Notes: generated by a model from the sequence alone, not told the origin. A DNA stretch of 64,000 nt from Synechococcus sp. ROS8604 (GCF_014279655.1 NZ_CP047946.1:1674001-1738000); one strand, 5' to 3'; counted from the stretch's first letter, positions 45,455-54,168 are shown. Translations and numbers: made by a program.

Positions 45455-45564
45455 CCAACGCTCAGAGAAGGTTTGATAGAAAGGTCAGAAGAGGGAGATG
45501 GGAGAGTGTAGTGCTTTCTTTGAGAGGAGGTTGATTGAGATGTAGTGGCAGCTTGTCACTCAAC

Positions 45565-45590
45565 GCCCCTGCGACCACAGGGGCTTTTTA
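45565..45590 (+). terminator. array terminator, unit 5
   Basis: GCCCCTG and CAGGGGC arms around CGACCA, then five Ts; closes the array. Confidence 0.8.
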
Positions 45591-45749
45591 TTTCTTCAAC
45601 CAACACCATAAACCCTTAAATCAGCCTTTAATAACTGGCATTGATTAATGCTTGGTCCACCACGAGAGATGTTCGCAAGCAATAATTATGATTGCAGTAG
45701 CATTAAGAAGAACAAAAGTTCTTAGCGATACAAGTTATCGCCTACAGCA

Positions 45750-46449
45750 ATGCAATCCAATCCCTTCGCAATCACCATTGATGGTGAGCAGTATCCTTCT
45801 GTAAGTAAAATTTTTGCAGTCTGACCCTAAACGTAAGACGTATTACAAATCAGTTGGAGCAAGACGTAAACAGGCATTCAAAGACGGTGATGCTGCAGCT
45901 ACCGGGAGACACCGAGGCGATTCTTTACATGCTGCATTCGCTCAATACATAACAACAGGTGAGTGTGATGTATCTCCTGTCTATATGGAGTTCTGGAATC
46001 ATCTCTACCAATTCATTATTCCCTTCAATATCAAACCTGTATGGGCTGAGGCTCCATTGCTTCCTGAGCATCAGCACTTCACTAACGGTGATACCAGCTG
46101 CATTTGGAGCAAGAAAGGAAAGTGGCTAGGTAAGCCAGACCTGATTGCAAACTTTGAGGGTGTGAATGCTGTGATCGAAATTAAAACCAGCAACCATCCA
46201 TACACTAAGTCCTTTGACCGGAGACAGTTCCTTAAGTACGGCGGGTTCTATTCATACGCCTACGCATCTATGCAGACAGCTGCTTACTCACAGTGCTGGA
46301 AGGAATGCACTGGAGAAACTATTGACGCTGGAATTGTCATCAACGTGATGCGTGACGGTCTTCAGATGTTTGTTGTTGAACATCCTGAGATGCAGTTGCG
46401 GCTAAAGAACTTCAGGAAGCTTGCCAAGGACTATCACGCTGCTCATTAG
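45750..46449 (+). pseudogene. PD-(D/E)XK nuclease gene with single-base frameshift
   Basis: From ATG 45750, 24 codons (FAITIDGEQYPSVSKIFAV) run into a stop; the next frame, from 45814, carries the rest: QSDPKRKTYY, TGRHRGDSLHAAFAQYI, the catalytic GKPDLIANFEG and AVIEIKTS (the D and E-x-K of PD-(D/E)XK), and a C-terminal helix. The N-terminal ITIDGEQYPSVSKI phrase is the normal start of these phage exonuclease-like proteins. Removing one T from the T5 run at 45811-45815 restores PSVSKILQSD. Start at TTG 45814 (211 codons) would make a protein lacking the N-terminal strand. Confidence 0.75.
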
Positions 46450-46456
46450 TCAGTAT

Positions 46457-47083
46457 TTATTTTTTCCCAAAATATGCGCGGTGCATCGCCATCCCTTCAT
46501 TCGTTGCCTTAAGTGCATCGCCTGCCATACGTAGGCGGTCGTACTGATTGTTCAGCTCTGATGCCGACATCTGGTCGTAATCCATAACGTCAACAGCTGG
46601 TGTTGCTGGTGGTGCAGTAGGCAATGCACCTGATGGGCTGCCACTACTATTGCTGTTGATCAGAGAGCGACCGTCAGTTACGTCACTGTCGCTGCGAATT
46701 GGATTGTCTTCGGAGCCGTGCATGAGGAGGATTTCATATGGATTCCCATCATCACCAGTAATGGAATATTGACTAGTGATTCCACCACCCCCGTCGTTGA
46801 AGGTAGTCAGCAAGTTGCCACCATCAATTGTCACAGCGGTCCCGGCTGGAGTGCCGTAATCGATGCCGTCATGCATGCGTTGACCTCCGTTAATTGGGTC
46901 TTCTCGCATTCCATAAGGACTGGCTACTCCATACCTATCAGTAAGCAACTCGCCACCAACTCTCATCCTATTTGTGAAACGGTTTGGATTTACGAACCCA
47001 CCGGCGTTGACATCCCAGACCCTGAAGTCAAGATGATCTCCCGTTGTGCGAGATCCTGTATTTCCGGTATAAAAAGTTGCCAT
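46457..47083 (-). CDS. M23-type peptidoglycan endopeptidase-like protein
   Basis: A lysostaphin-type domain: GMREDPINGGQRMHDGIDYGTPAGTAV has the H-x(3)-D zinc ligands and the GTPAGTAV strand, and LLMHGS may supply the third ligand, though the usual H-x-H is degenerate. The N-terminus (FYTGNTGSRTTGDHLDFRVWD) looks like a tail or surface-domain start rather than a signal peptide. The C-terminal third is Ser/Pro-rich. Such proteins open the cell wall in phage tails or lysis modules. Confidence 0.75.
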   Translation of the reverse strand: MATFYTGNTGSRTTGDHLDFRVWDVNAGGFVNPNRFTNRMRVGGELLTDRYGVASPYGMREDPINGGQRMHDGIDYGTPAGTAVTIDGGNLLTTFNDGGGGITSQYSITGDDGNPYEILLMHGSEDNPIRSDSDVTDGRSLINSNSSGSPSGALPTAPPATPAVDVMDYDQMSASELNNQYDRLRMAGDALKATNEGMAMHRAYFGKK

Positions 47084-47179
47084 GACAGTATTGTTAACAA
47101 ATCTCTTCCTTAATTATATCTAGGCCCACATTATTTGAATCTTTTAGTTAATATAGTAATAAGCCATTCGTATAATCAT

Positions 47180-48028
47180 ATGCCTAATGAAAACAAACCA
47201 CAACTAACAATTGATGCCGTCAAACACTGCGTTAATGCAAACATGACGCAGGCTGATATCCTACAAAAATATGGCGTAAGAATACACGCACTACGCAAAT
47301 TACTAGAAGCCAACAATACTTCAATGCGGAAGCTTAAGCCGCCACTTATGCAGACCCTGCTTGATAACTTTGACCAATGGAAATCAGACGGAAAAAATCA
47401 CGCTGAGGTGGCTGATCTCATTGGAGTATCTCGGCAAACCCTTTATGCGATGTTGTTCAAGAAAGGTTTGAGCTTCTCTAACAGGACGAACACTAAGTAT
47501 GCAGAAGACCCGGAAATGCAAGCACGAGCTGATGATGTTGGTCATCATATTCTTACTAAAGGTGGTTCTGTATCAGGCGCAGCAAAGTTACTGGGGTACC
47601 CCGAGCACGAGCAAGCCATTCGAGTAATTCTTAAAGCGCGAGATATTGATTTGGAACTTCACTACTTCGCACATCGAAGGTTCTCTAACTGGCTGACATT
47701 GCCTGTTGCAAGACAGCAGCATCCGAGCGGGAATCATTCGATGGACAAAATTCGGTGCAAGTGCTTGCGGTGTGGGGCTGAAGCGTGGGTCCGTTATTCC
47801 AATTTGCTTGGAGAGAAAAGTAAGTGCTGTAAATCCTGCGCTAAGTCCCCAAGCATCAAAGTTCGTTGCGAGGAAACACAAGAAGAGTTCCGCTCAATGA
47901 TGAGTGCTATCAAGCATTTCAATATCAGAGCAGCATATTCAAACGTAAATTATCATCTAAAGAAAAACGGTCGCTATAGCGTTAGCGAGGGTGTGACTTT
48001 GGTGCGTGTTGTTAAGGAGGTGAAGTGA
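47180..48028 (+). CDS. HTH and zinc-ribbon DNA-binding protein, endonuclease-associated
   Basis: Helix-turn-helix segments (LTIDAVKHCVNANMTQADIL, SDGKNHAEVADLIGVSRQTLYAMLFKKG) lead to a four-Cys zinc knuckle (KCLRCG, CCKSCAK) and a C-terminal intron-endonuclease-type repeat (VRCEETQEEFRSMMSAIKHF). The start is placed at ATG 47180 since the preceding codons are not conserved in character. Its stop overlaps the GIY-YIG start (TGATG), with AAGGAGGTG just before it. Likely the DNA-binding partner of the GIY-YIG enzyme. Confidence 0.65.
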   Translation: MPNENKPQLTIDAVKHCVNANMTQADILQKYGVRIHALRKLLEANNTSMRKLKPPLMQTLLDNFDQWKSDGKNHAEVADLIGVSRQTLYAMLFKKGLSFSNRTNTKYAEDPEMQARADDVGHHILTKGGSVSGAAKLLGYPEHEQAIRVILKARDIDLELHYFAHRRFSNWLTLPVARQQHPSGNHSMDKIRCKCLRCGAEAWVRYSNLLGEKSKCCKSCAKSPSIKVRCEETQEEFRSMMSAIKHFNIRAAYSNVNYHLKKNGRYSVSEGVTLVRVVKEVK

Positions 48029-48657
48029 TGACTGGCCGTAACTATTACGTTTATATCTACTATTCAGAAGAATGGATTCCTTACTATGTGGGTAAGGGTG
48101 CTGGCAGACGATGTTTCGAGCGTCGCGAAATTCCTATCCCTGACAAAGAACATATTTCTCGCTTTTACTTTTTTACTGAGCAGGAGGCGTTTGACACAGA
48201 GGTTCAGCTGATCGCACACTTCAGACGCATTTGTGATGGGGGGACGCTTTTGAATAAAACTATCGGCGGGGCAGGTCCCTCAGGCTGTGCGCGTTCAAAG
48301 GAAACACGAGCCAAGATTCGAGCTGCGCGTATAGGAAGAAAAGTCACAGAAGAGACACGAGCCAAGATGCGTGGACGAAAACACACAGAAGAAACACGAG
48401 CCAAACTTCGTGGACGAAAATTCACAGAAGAAACACGAGCCAAGATGCGTGAATCCCATACCAGAACTATTCCAGTCTGGTTTATATCTCCGCAGCAGGA
48501 TATTCATGAAGTTCGGAGTGTCACTCAATTTGCACGAGATAATGATCTTCTTCCTCAATGCTTAAATAGAGTTTCTTCGGGTCATAGGTCCCATCACAAG
48601 GGCTGGACGCTGCACCCATCTTCGCCACATCTAAAATGTAAACAGCAGGAGCAATAA
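48028..48657 (+). CDS. GIY-YIG homing-type endonuclease
   Basis: The N-terminal catalytic domain carries NYYVYIYY (GIY) and YYVGKGAGRRCFER (YIG with the conserved Arg). The middle is a run of NUMOD3-like DNA-binding repeats (KETRAKIRAARIGRKVTEET, TRAKMRGRKHTEETRAKL, TRAKMRES), and a helix-turn-helix end follows. This is the layout of free-standing seg-type endonucleases of phages. A strong SD (AAGGAGGTG) and overlap with the upstream gene couple the two. Confidence 0.85.
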   Translation: MTGRNYYVYIYYSEEWIPYYVGKGAGRRCFERREIPIPDKEHISRFYFFTEQEAFDTEVQLIAHFRRICDGGTLLNKTIGGAGPSGCARSKETRAKIRAARIGRKVTEETRAKMRGRKHTEETRAKLRGRKFTEETRAKMRESHTRTIPVWFISPQQDIHEVRSVTQFARDNDLLPQCLNRVSSGHRSHHKGWTLHPSSPHLKCKQQEQ

Positions 48658-48659
48658 TT

Positions 48660-49169
48660 ATGCAACGTAACGACCCCTCATCCTTATCGTTTGGCGCTCG
48701 CTTAAAATCCGTTGAAGAAGCAGCGATCAATAGCAAACGCAAATTAGAGGCACTTGAGAAAACAGCTCTCGACCCTGAGCAAAAGAAAGACGCCAATGAG
48801 CGCCGACGTTTGAAGCGTAAGGAGACAGCACGCGCTTCAGGATTGCTCACTTCTGCAGAGGCATCTCTTGCTGACCTTGAGAGCATTAACCAGGATCTTT
48901 TACCGCTTGCTCAACGCGACCTAGTGCAGCAAGACATTGTTGCAAGGAAGTTTGCAGATGCAGCACCTTCGCCTATCAAGTTCACACCTGAGGCCCAGTT
49001 GCGTATCCGAAACTTCCAACAGTCAGCGGGCGGCAAAAATCACGCGGAGATATTTTCTAGGAATAACCAGGCACCAACACAGCAACAGAAAAAGAACTCT
49101 GCAGCGTATGACTACTACGAACGCAAGCGTATTACTGAGCAGCAACGCTCACGCAGATTTGGCAACTAG
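48660..49169 (+). CDS. charged coiled-coil protein (169 aa)
   Basis: Polar, Lys/Glu/Arg-rich helices (KSVEEAAINSKRKLEALEKT, EQKKDANERRRLKRKETARA) and a Gln/Asn-rich basic C-terminus (APTQQQKKNSAAYDYYERKR). It resembles scaffold or internal virion proteins in composition. Two bases after the GIY-YIG stop. Its end overlaps antisense with the minus-strand gene at 49166. Confidence 0.6.
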   Translation: MQRNDPSSLSFGARLKSVEEAAINSKRKLEALEKTALDPEQKKDANERRRLKRKETARASGLLTSAEASLADLESINQDLLPLAQRDLVQQDIVARKFADAAPSPIKFTPEAQLRIRNFQQSAGGKNHAEIFSRNNQAPTQQQKKNSAAYDYYERKRITEQQRSRRFGN

Positions 49170-49330
49170 CTCTCGCGTAGCCCATCTGAATTCAAGTTAT
49201 CTAAAGCATCGATAACTTCTAGAGTGTCTTTGGATGGTGCAGCCGCAGAAGGAAGCACCGTCCGCTTGAACAAGGCACCATCGTGGAGTACGTGTTTGCC
49301 ATCAGCGGTGACGATCTGTTTTTTATTCAT
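49166..49330 (-). CDS. small hypothetical protein (54 aa)
   Basis: Starts at ATG 49330, where it overlaps the stop of the 401-residue gene (TGATG), and ends at 49166. MNKKQIVTADGKHVLHDG and EVIDALDNLNSDGLRES suggest a small soluble protein. The stop-start overlap, typical of coupled genes, is the main evidence. Confidence 0.6.
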   Translation of the reverse strand: MNKKQIVTADGKHVLHDGALFKRTVLPSAAAPSKDTLEVIDALDNLNSDGLRES

Positions 49331-50535
49331 CAGCTTCGTCCTCGTGGGTAGCGCATCATTGGCTCACGTCCTTCGAGGAACTCCCCATAGACATTGCCAT
49401 TAATGAGTGGCCCCATGCCGCGCATTCCTTGCTGGGCTTCAAGCTGTTGGCCGTATTGTTCGCCGTGAATCACAGGCCCATAAGCCGTATTACTGGTAGG
49501 CATCTCAGTGACTGCTGCCGGGTTTCTTGAGGAGTTGCTCTGCGCTTCAGCTGGAGTTCCAACGGGATTAGGGTTCGTATATAGCGCGTTGAAATCTGTT
49601 TCTGAGATTCGATTTGCGGAATAATCACGCACTGCTTTGTCGGAGACTTCTTTGAATCCGTCATCTGTATTGCCGTAGTAACGACCTCCTGCCCTGACCA
49701 CTCCCAAGGCCCTATCTCTCTCCCTCAATCCGAGCAAACTGTTCTCAGAATCAAGGAATGCATAACGGCCACGTGTGCCAGCAGACATGGTGCTTTCGCC
49801 ACGCATACTCTCTACATCTCGGAGTGCGTCACGTAGACGATCGCTGCTTATTCCAGAAGCCGCATCTGTATTGCTATTAACCGCTGAAAGATTGGTTGCG
49901 TAAGTTGCTCCGTCAGCGATTGGACCTACTCCTCTAGTCCCGTTAGTCGCCTCAAGCATCTGTCCATAAGCTCCTCCCTCAACAACAGGACCAATGCCAG
50001 ATGTTTGCTGCTGCTGCTGTGGCTTAGGTCGTGAGTATCCAGGTTTGTAGTCAGAGTACGAACCAAGACCTAAGCGTTCGTAAAGGTCATCAACGTCTTG
50101 CATTCCCATAATTGGGGCACTGCCACCACCAGGACTTGTTGAGGTCCCTCTACTGCCATCTGGTTTAGGGACATCTCTTGTCGGTGAACTAAGAGGAGAT
50201 GGATTATCTGCCCTGTCACCAGTACTTGGATTAATTGAATACCCATTCGGTGCAGGTTTGCCGGTCTGAGGATTCAGTGCTCTACCTGATGCTCTGTCGT
50301 AAGTCACCCCAGATACGGTGTATGTGTTCTCAGCAGGTGATAGCGGCAGCGTGTTTGTGTTAGTCGGTTCAGCCGTACTATTTGAGCCTTCAACTAGGAC
50401 AGGCACACCATCCAGCCCAATTGTGTATTGCGGAGCAGTGCGTCTTGCCTGATTTCTCCGCACAGTCTGAGGGCGATAGGTGCTATCTGTTCCGTAATAA
50501 TACGGGCTATTCCTGTCAGTATTACCGTTCGACAT
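49330..50535 (-). CDS. repeat-containing virion-like hypothetical protein (401 aa)
   Basis: Ser/Pro/Gly/Asn-rich, with an internal repeat: GPVVEGGAYGQMLEA and GVGPIADGATYATNL in the middle, then YGPVIHGEQYGQQLEA and GMGPLINGNVYGEFLEG near the end. Four copies of a G-P-x-x-x-G-x-x-Y unit. Disordered linkers surround them. No signal peptide. Such repeats are common in phage or injection-type proteins; no family recognised. Confidence 0.62.
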   Translation of the reverse strand: MSNGNTDRNSPYYYGTDSTYRPQTVRRNQARRTAPQYTIGLDGVPVLVEGSNSTAEPTNTNTLPLSPAENTYTVSGVTYDRASGRALNPQTGKPAPNGYSINPSTGDRADNPSPLSSPTRDVPKPDGSRGTSTSPGGGSAPIMGMQDVDDLYERLGLGSYSDYKPGYSRPKPQQQQQTSGIGPVVEGGAYGQMLEATNGTRGVGPIADGATYATNLSAVNSNTDAASGISSDRLRDALRDVESMRGESTMSAGTRGRYAFLDSENSLLGLRERDRALGVVRAGGRYYGNTDDGFKEVSDKAVRDYSANRISETDFNALYTNPNPVGTPAEAQSNSSRNPAAVTEMPTSNTAYGPVIHGEQYGQQLEAQQGMRGMGPLINGNVYGEFLEGREPMMRYPRGRS

Positions 50536-50616
50536 GATTGATCACAGCTTGCTTCTTATATGTTTTTATTGTAGCTAAATATCACTTGCTATCTCTAGCT
50601 TGTTATACAAAAACTC

Positions 50617-50838
50617 TCAGGGGCGGCGTTTTTTGCGTTGGAAATTTTTGCCATAGTCGCTGTAAAAGTTCAAAAAATATTTCGTGGCTATATGCGGCAT
50701 CGACTTTCTGCTGAGCCGCTGTGGAGAAAAATCGCCATAGGGCCTATAAATTGAAACAAAATTTCTGACACGTCTAATATACTCACTACCCCTAAGCTCC
50801 CCCAAACAAAAAAATAAGGGGATATACACAACAGCCAC
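50617..50838 (-). CDS. possible small membrane protein (73 aa), weak
   Basis: An N-terminal hydrophobic stretch (MAVVYIPLFFCLGEL) and a basic C-terminus. AT-rich and without a clear ribosome binding site. Could be a chance ORF. Confidence 0.25.
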   Translation of the reverse strand: MAVVYIPLFFCLGELRGSEYIRRVRNFVSIYRPYGDFSPQRLSRKSMPHIATKYFLNFYSDYGKNFQRKKRRP

Positions 50839-51399
50839 TAAGTATCAACGCAAGATATAACTTCAGTTATATATTCAGTAATCAATTGATAACTGAAGCT
50901 TATCATTCGCTCTGACTTTAATGTTTAACTTCTGTTCTGCATTTGCTTTGCTTAAGTTAAATACTTTTGCTAATCGCAAGTTAAGCAGAAGTCTAAACAA
51001 GCAGAACAGCCAACTGCGCTTCGCTTCGCTCGCTCTGTAACAGCCATTGAACGAACAAGCAGCGAGCAGGAACAAGCAGGACTGTTTTCTATGCAGCATT
51101 CAATCTATTGATTGCAGATGTTACTGAAGTATTGCTCAGTCATTTCTTGTAGGACTTATCAGCTAACTCTCAGTAAGAAGATGCTTGACACAAGTCAGTT
51201 GCTGTGGTGATGATGGTTGCAACGTCAATGACGCAGAGCTGCAGCGCAGTAGCTTTGTTGAGACAATCAAACTTCCGTGGATTGCGTTCAACCCCACGAG
51301 AGCCGCTGTAATTGGTGGCCAGTAAGTAGAGAGTAAGGACCACACACCAATCAGCAAGAGCTGAGGTGCGAGTGGCATATTCACTTACAGCTTTAACTA
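50839..51399. other. noncoding stretch with inverted repeat
   Basis: About 560 bp with no gene I can support. CTTCAGTTAT and ATAACTGAAG (about 50862-50871 and 50889-50898) form a 10-bp inverted repeat. The rest shows no coding pattern; the region may hold promoters for the + strand genes to the right. Confidence 0.4.
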
Positions 51400-51555
51400 A
51401 TGACACGCGCAACCCATTCTGCCTACCGCACTTTTGTAGCTGGGGATAGCCGTCGTATGACCATCGGCAGCATGACTCTGCAAGCACAGACTGCTGATGT
51501 TGCTCACTATGTTCGCCGTCGCAGGACCAGTGGTGGACTGGGCTTGGCAGCCTAA
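51400..51555 (+). CDS. small basic hypothetical protein (51 aa)
   Basis: ATG 51400 encodes AYRTFVAGDSRRMTIGSMTL and a strongly basic end (HYVRRRRTSGGLGLAA). The codon pattern and internal strand-like phrases look coding, but no family is known. The longer antisense frame over it looks random. Confidence 0.4.
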   Translation: MTRATHSAYRTFVAGDSRRMTIGSMTLQAQTADVAHYVRRRRTSGGLGLAA

Positions 51556-51811
51556 ACATTCATAGGTGTGTAGCCCCTATCAATACTTTATGCGCCACTA
51601 ATCGCGGTAGTATTTAGTAACAATTAAGGGCAGAATAGTCACAACTAGAACACACCTAGTCCCTTATTCTGCGCTATGATTAATACATAGAGAGAGTTAT
51701 ACAACCTTTTGGTTATAACTAACTCTAAACAACAACAGAACAGCCAGCCGGGTTACCCCGGCAATTTGCAAATCGCCCAACAAAAGGCAAACAACTACCG
51801 AGTAAAATCTA
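51556..51811. other. leader region of the small-protein block
   Basis: AT-rich with TATGATTAAT-like promoter sequence near 51677. Just before the first gene GCCGGGTTACCCCGGC (about 51748-51763) forms a hairpin; similar CCGGG/CCCGG hairpins recur at 52072-52087 and 55212-55227 before other genes of this block, so this may be a shared leader motif. Confidence 0.45.
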
Positions 51812-52060
51812 ATGACAACAACAGCTATTGCACCAGCTACATTCAATACTGCTGACTTGACAGAAGCACAGCTTCAGCAGTTACAGGGCTTCATTGAAAC
51901 TAAGCAGTTCTGGAACTGTGTTTCTGACTTCGTTCAGCAAGGGCTTCACGATTTCGCACAGACTTTGAGCAGCGATGAAGATGCCGTGTTTGATATCCAA
52001 GATCAGTTGGAAGAGCTTGTCAGCTTTGACGGTGTTCGCATTGAAGGACTGAAGAACTAA
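51812..52060 (+). CDS. small acidic hypothetical protein (82 aa)
   Basis: Helical and acidic: NTADLTEAQLQQLQGFIETK, QQGLHDFAQTLSSDEDAVFD. No signal peptide or known family. Preceded by a hairpin-bearing leader and followed by the membrane protein at 52191. Confidence 0.6.
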   Translation: MTTTAIAPATFNTADLTEAQLQQLQGFIETKQFWNCVSDFVQQGLHDFAQTLSSDEDAVFDIQDQLEELVSFDGVRIEGLKN

Positions 52061-52190
52061 CAGCCATAACTTGGCCGGGTAACCCCGGCTATTTGACGCA
52101 GTGGTCTATGGGTTTAAGAGAGCGAGGATTGCCAGGGCTCACACTTATAGACCAGCCAATACTTTCACATTTACTTTTAGGAGAACACTA

Positions 52191-52754
52191 ATGCCTTTAC
52201 AGAAGAATAAGAACGGACGCTTTGAGTTCGTGCCAGCTACCAGTGGACAACCAGGACTAGAAGGTATTGCTTTTTCCGGTTGGCTTGCTCCAGACTTAAA
52301 CCTTGATGGGGACAGTATGTTCCTTGATGGTGCAGCTGAGCTAAGTATTTCCGGCACAGTATTTGCTGGTGTCTATGCAGGACTGATGAAGTTCCTAGAG
52401 CTGGAACCATTAGTCAAGGTCGGCGCACTGAAGAGACGGCAACAGCTGTCTGAGGTAAAAACCGCCGCCTTTGAATACACCAGAGACAAAGCGATATGGA
52501 TTATCTGTATCGCTTGTATCGTCGCCTTCCTTCCAGGACTAGCCCCAGTATTTGGAGTGCTCGGTTTCCTTGGAGCCAGCACGATGAGCATTCGTTTGGT
52601 CCGCCAGTTCTTTGCCTCTATGAACGAGGAAGAGTTGCAGAAGCTGCGTGATGCCGCCGCTGCTGCTGGTGTTGAGCTGAATGTTCCAGCACCCGTCACT
52701 ACTACTGCTACGACTGGCGATGTAGATGACGAACCTCTTCCTACGTTCGCTTAA
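52191..52754 (+). CDS. membrane-spanning hypothetical protein (187 aa)
   Basis: The start is ATG 52191 (MPLQKNKNGRFEFV), with AGGAG just before. A polar N-terminal domain of ~100 residues precedes two hydrophobic segments (IWIICIACIVAFLPGLAPVFGVLGFLG), an acidic/amphipathic helix (EEELQKLRDAAAAAG) and a Thr-rich acidic tail. It would be an inner-membrane protein by topology. No family recognised. Confidence 0.62.
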   Translation: MPLQKNKNGRFEFVPATSGQPGLEGIAFSGWLAPDLNLDGDSMFLDGAAELSISGTVFAGVYAGLMKFLELEPLVKVGALKRRQQLSEVKTAAFEYTRDKAIWIICIACIVAFLPGLAPVFGVLGFLGASTMSIRLVRQFFASMNEEELQKLRDAAAAAGVELNVPAPVTTTATTGDVDDEPLPTFA

Positions 52755-52841
52755 TTACTCTTGCAAACTATTAACTAAATCTAAAGATAGCCTCTCTATT
52801 CAATAGCGGGGCTTAACTAATCCTTAACCTTTGTTATTACT

Positions 52842-53102
52842 ATGACTAAACCACTCATTCAATCGTTGCTATGGACAGCTGCAATCGTGCACGTTCTTGG
52901 CCAACGCTATGTTCTTCCGTATCTTACTGCTGTATTTCAGCAGCTCTACGTAGATATCACAGGTGAAGAGCATACTCAGCTTGTAGTAGCTCCAGTTGTT
53001 GTGACTGCTAAACCTACTCCTGTTAAAGCCACACCAGCAAGGGCTACAAAATCTAGGACCAGAAAACGCGCCGCCGCTGTTACTCCTGTGGCTGTTGCCT
53101 GA
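52842..53102 (+). CDS. small membrane protein with Lys/Arg-rich tail (86 aa)
   Basis: One hydrophobic stretch (PLIQSLLWTAAIVHVLGQRY and PYLTAVFQQL) followed by a Thr/Pro/Lys/Arg-rich tail (KPTPVKATPARATKSRTRKR). The basic tail may bind nucleic acid or lipid. The next ORF begins two bases downstream. Confidence 0.58.
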   Translation: MTKPLIQSLLWTAAIVHVLGQRYVLPYLTAVFQQLYVDITGEEHTQLVVAPVVVTAKPTPVKATPARATKSRTRKRAAAVTPVAVA

Positions 53103-53104
53103 TT

Positions 53105-53260
53105 ATGCATAGTCTTCAGATTATTCCACCCCAGCTCAAGTCATATACTCCCGAACGTTATTACAGAGACATTGAATACAGAACGCTGATAGACCTTGAG
53201 CACATTGGTGAAAGGCACGAACGTCTTATGTATCTATTTGGAAGGCGCTCTGAACTATAA
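53105..53260 (+). CDS. small hypothetical protein (51 aa)
   Basis: ATG 53105, two bases after the previous stop. Residues PPQLKSYTPERYYRDIEYRT and ERHERLMYLFGRRSEL make a helical, charged protein. The tight spacing and codon use support it; too short for standard calling. Confidence 0.55.
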   Translation: MHSLQIIPPQLKSYTPERYYRDIEYRTLIDLEHIGERHERLMYLFGRRSEL

Positions 53261-53299
53261 TAGACACAGACATGTTATACAAAAATACGGAGATAACTA

Positions 53300-54067
53300 A
53301 TGCCGATATTTGGATTCTTACCAGGTGCCTCTGAGCAGGACATGATTGATCGAGAGGTTGCTGATCTCAACCCCACACGCACAGGTTCTGCTGATAGGAC
53401 AGGTTCGTGGAATTGGCAAGATGACTTTGGCGCTTGGCTCGCTGGCACCAACCGTGACCGGGTAATCCAAGGAGCAGCTGATAAGGAGAACAAGAGACTT
53501 CAACAGCTCTACTCAGGCCAGGCTCAGACCAACAGTGAAACCTTGGGGCCTCTGGCTCCTCGGTATACAGGTAATACCGAAGGACTGACTGTTCAAGAGA
53601 TCGACGCTCGCATTGCTCAAGACAGGCTTCGTGGTGAAACGTTCGTAGCTGCTTCAGCTAATCCAAATTTTCGCGGCTCTACTCTTGATCCCAACTCAGG
53701 TGTTGGCGCTATTACCGCTGCCGTATCTGCAGGTAATCAAGACAAGGAAGACAAGGACAAAGCTGAGAGGAACGCAGAAACTCGTCGCCAAGAAGGACGT
53801 CAGGAAGGAGCAGAGCGCAGGCAATCTCAGCGTGAACTTGGTATCGAATCCCGTGCCAGAGATCAACGCAATCACGAGTTGTCTTTAAGCAGGCTCGACT
53901 CTCGTGAAGCACGGCTCCGTGCAGCAGAGTCAGACCAGTTAACACTCCAACTGGAATACGCCCGGCTTGGACAGCGTGATCGTGAACGTCGGGCTGACCG
54001 TAAGGACAAGGCAATGATGATGCTTCTCCAGGGGCTCGGTAACCTCGGCGCTGGCTTCACTATCTAA
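53300..54067 (+). CDS. charged coiled-coil protein with hydrophobic end (255 aa)
   Basis: A Trp/Gly-containing N-terminus (IFGFLPGASEQDMIDREVAD), a polar middle, a long Arg/Glu-rich coiled coil (RQEGRQEGAERRQSQRELGI and on) and a short hydrophobic Met/Leu/Gly end (KAMMMLLQGLGNLGAGFTI). Coiled-coil with hydrophobic terminus resembles injection or tail-tip proteins. Terminator at 54091. Confidence 0.6.
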   Translation: MPIFGFLPGASEQDMIDREVADLNPTRTGSADRTGSWNWQDDFGAWLAGTNRDRVIQGAADKENKRLQQLYSGQAQTNSETLGPLAPRYTGNTEGLTVQEIDARIAQDRLRGETFVAASANPNFRGSTLDPNSGVGAITAAVSAGNQDKEDKDKAERNAETRRQEGRQEGAERRQSQRELGIESRARDQRNHELSLSRLDSREARLRAAESDQLTLQLEYARLGQRDRERRADRKDKAMMMLLQGLGNLGAGFTI

Positions 54068-54090
54068 AGCAGATACTTCTATAGACAAGA

Positions 54091-54117
54091 GCCTCAGTTA
54101 ACACTGGGGCTTTTTTT
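54091..54117 (+). terminator. terminator after the coiled-coil gene
   Basis: GCCTCAG and CTGGGGC arms around TTAACA, with seven Ts. Confidence 0.8.
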
Positions 54118-54168
54118 ATGCGGCTACGCCGGGCGGCCAGAAATTCTACGTAGATTTTTGCCGCGCTA

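Noticed and set aside
45750-45830. Programmed -1 frameshift in the PD-(D/E)XK gene
   Set aside because: The shift needed is +1 and no standard slippery heptamer is in the right phase; mutation or sequencing error is simpler.
51170-51559. Minus-strand 129-codon frame
   Set aside because: No protein-like composition; the opposite strand holds a more plausible small ORF.
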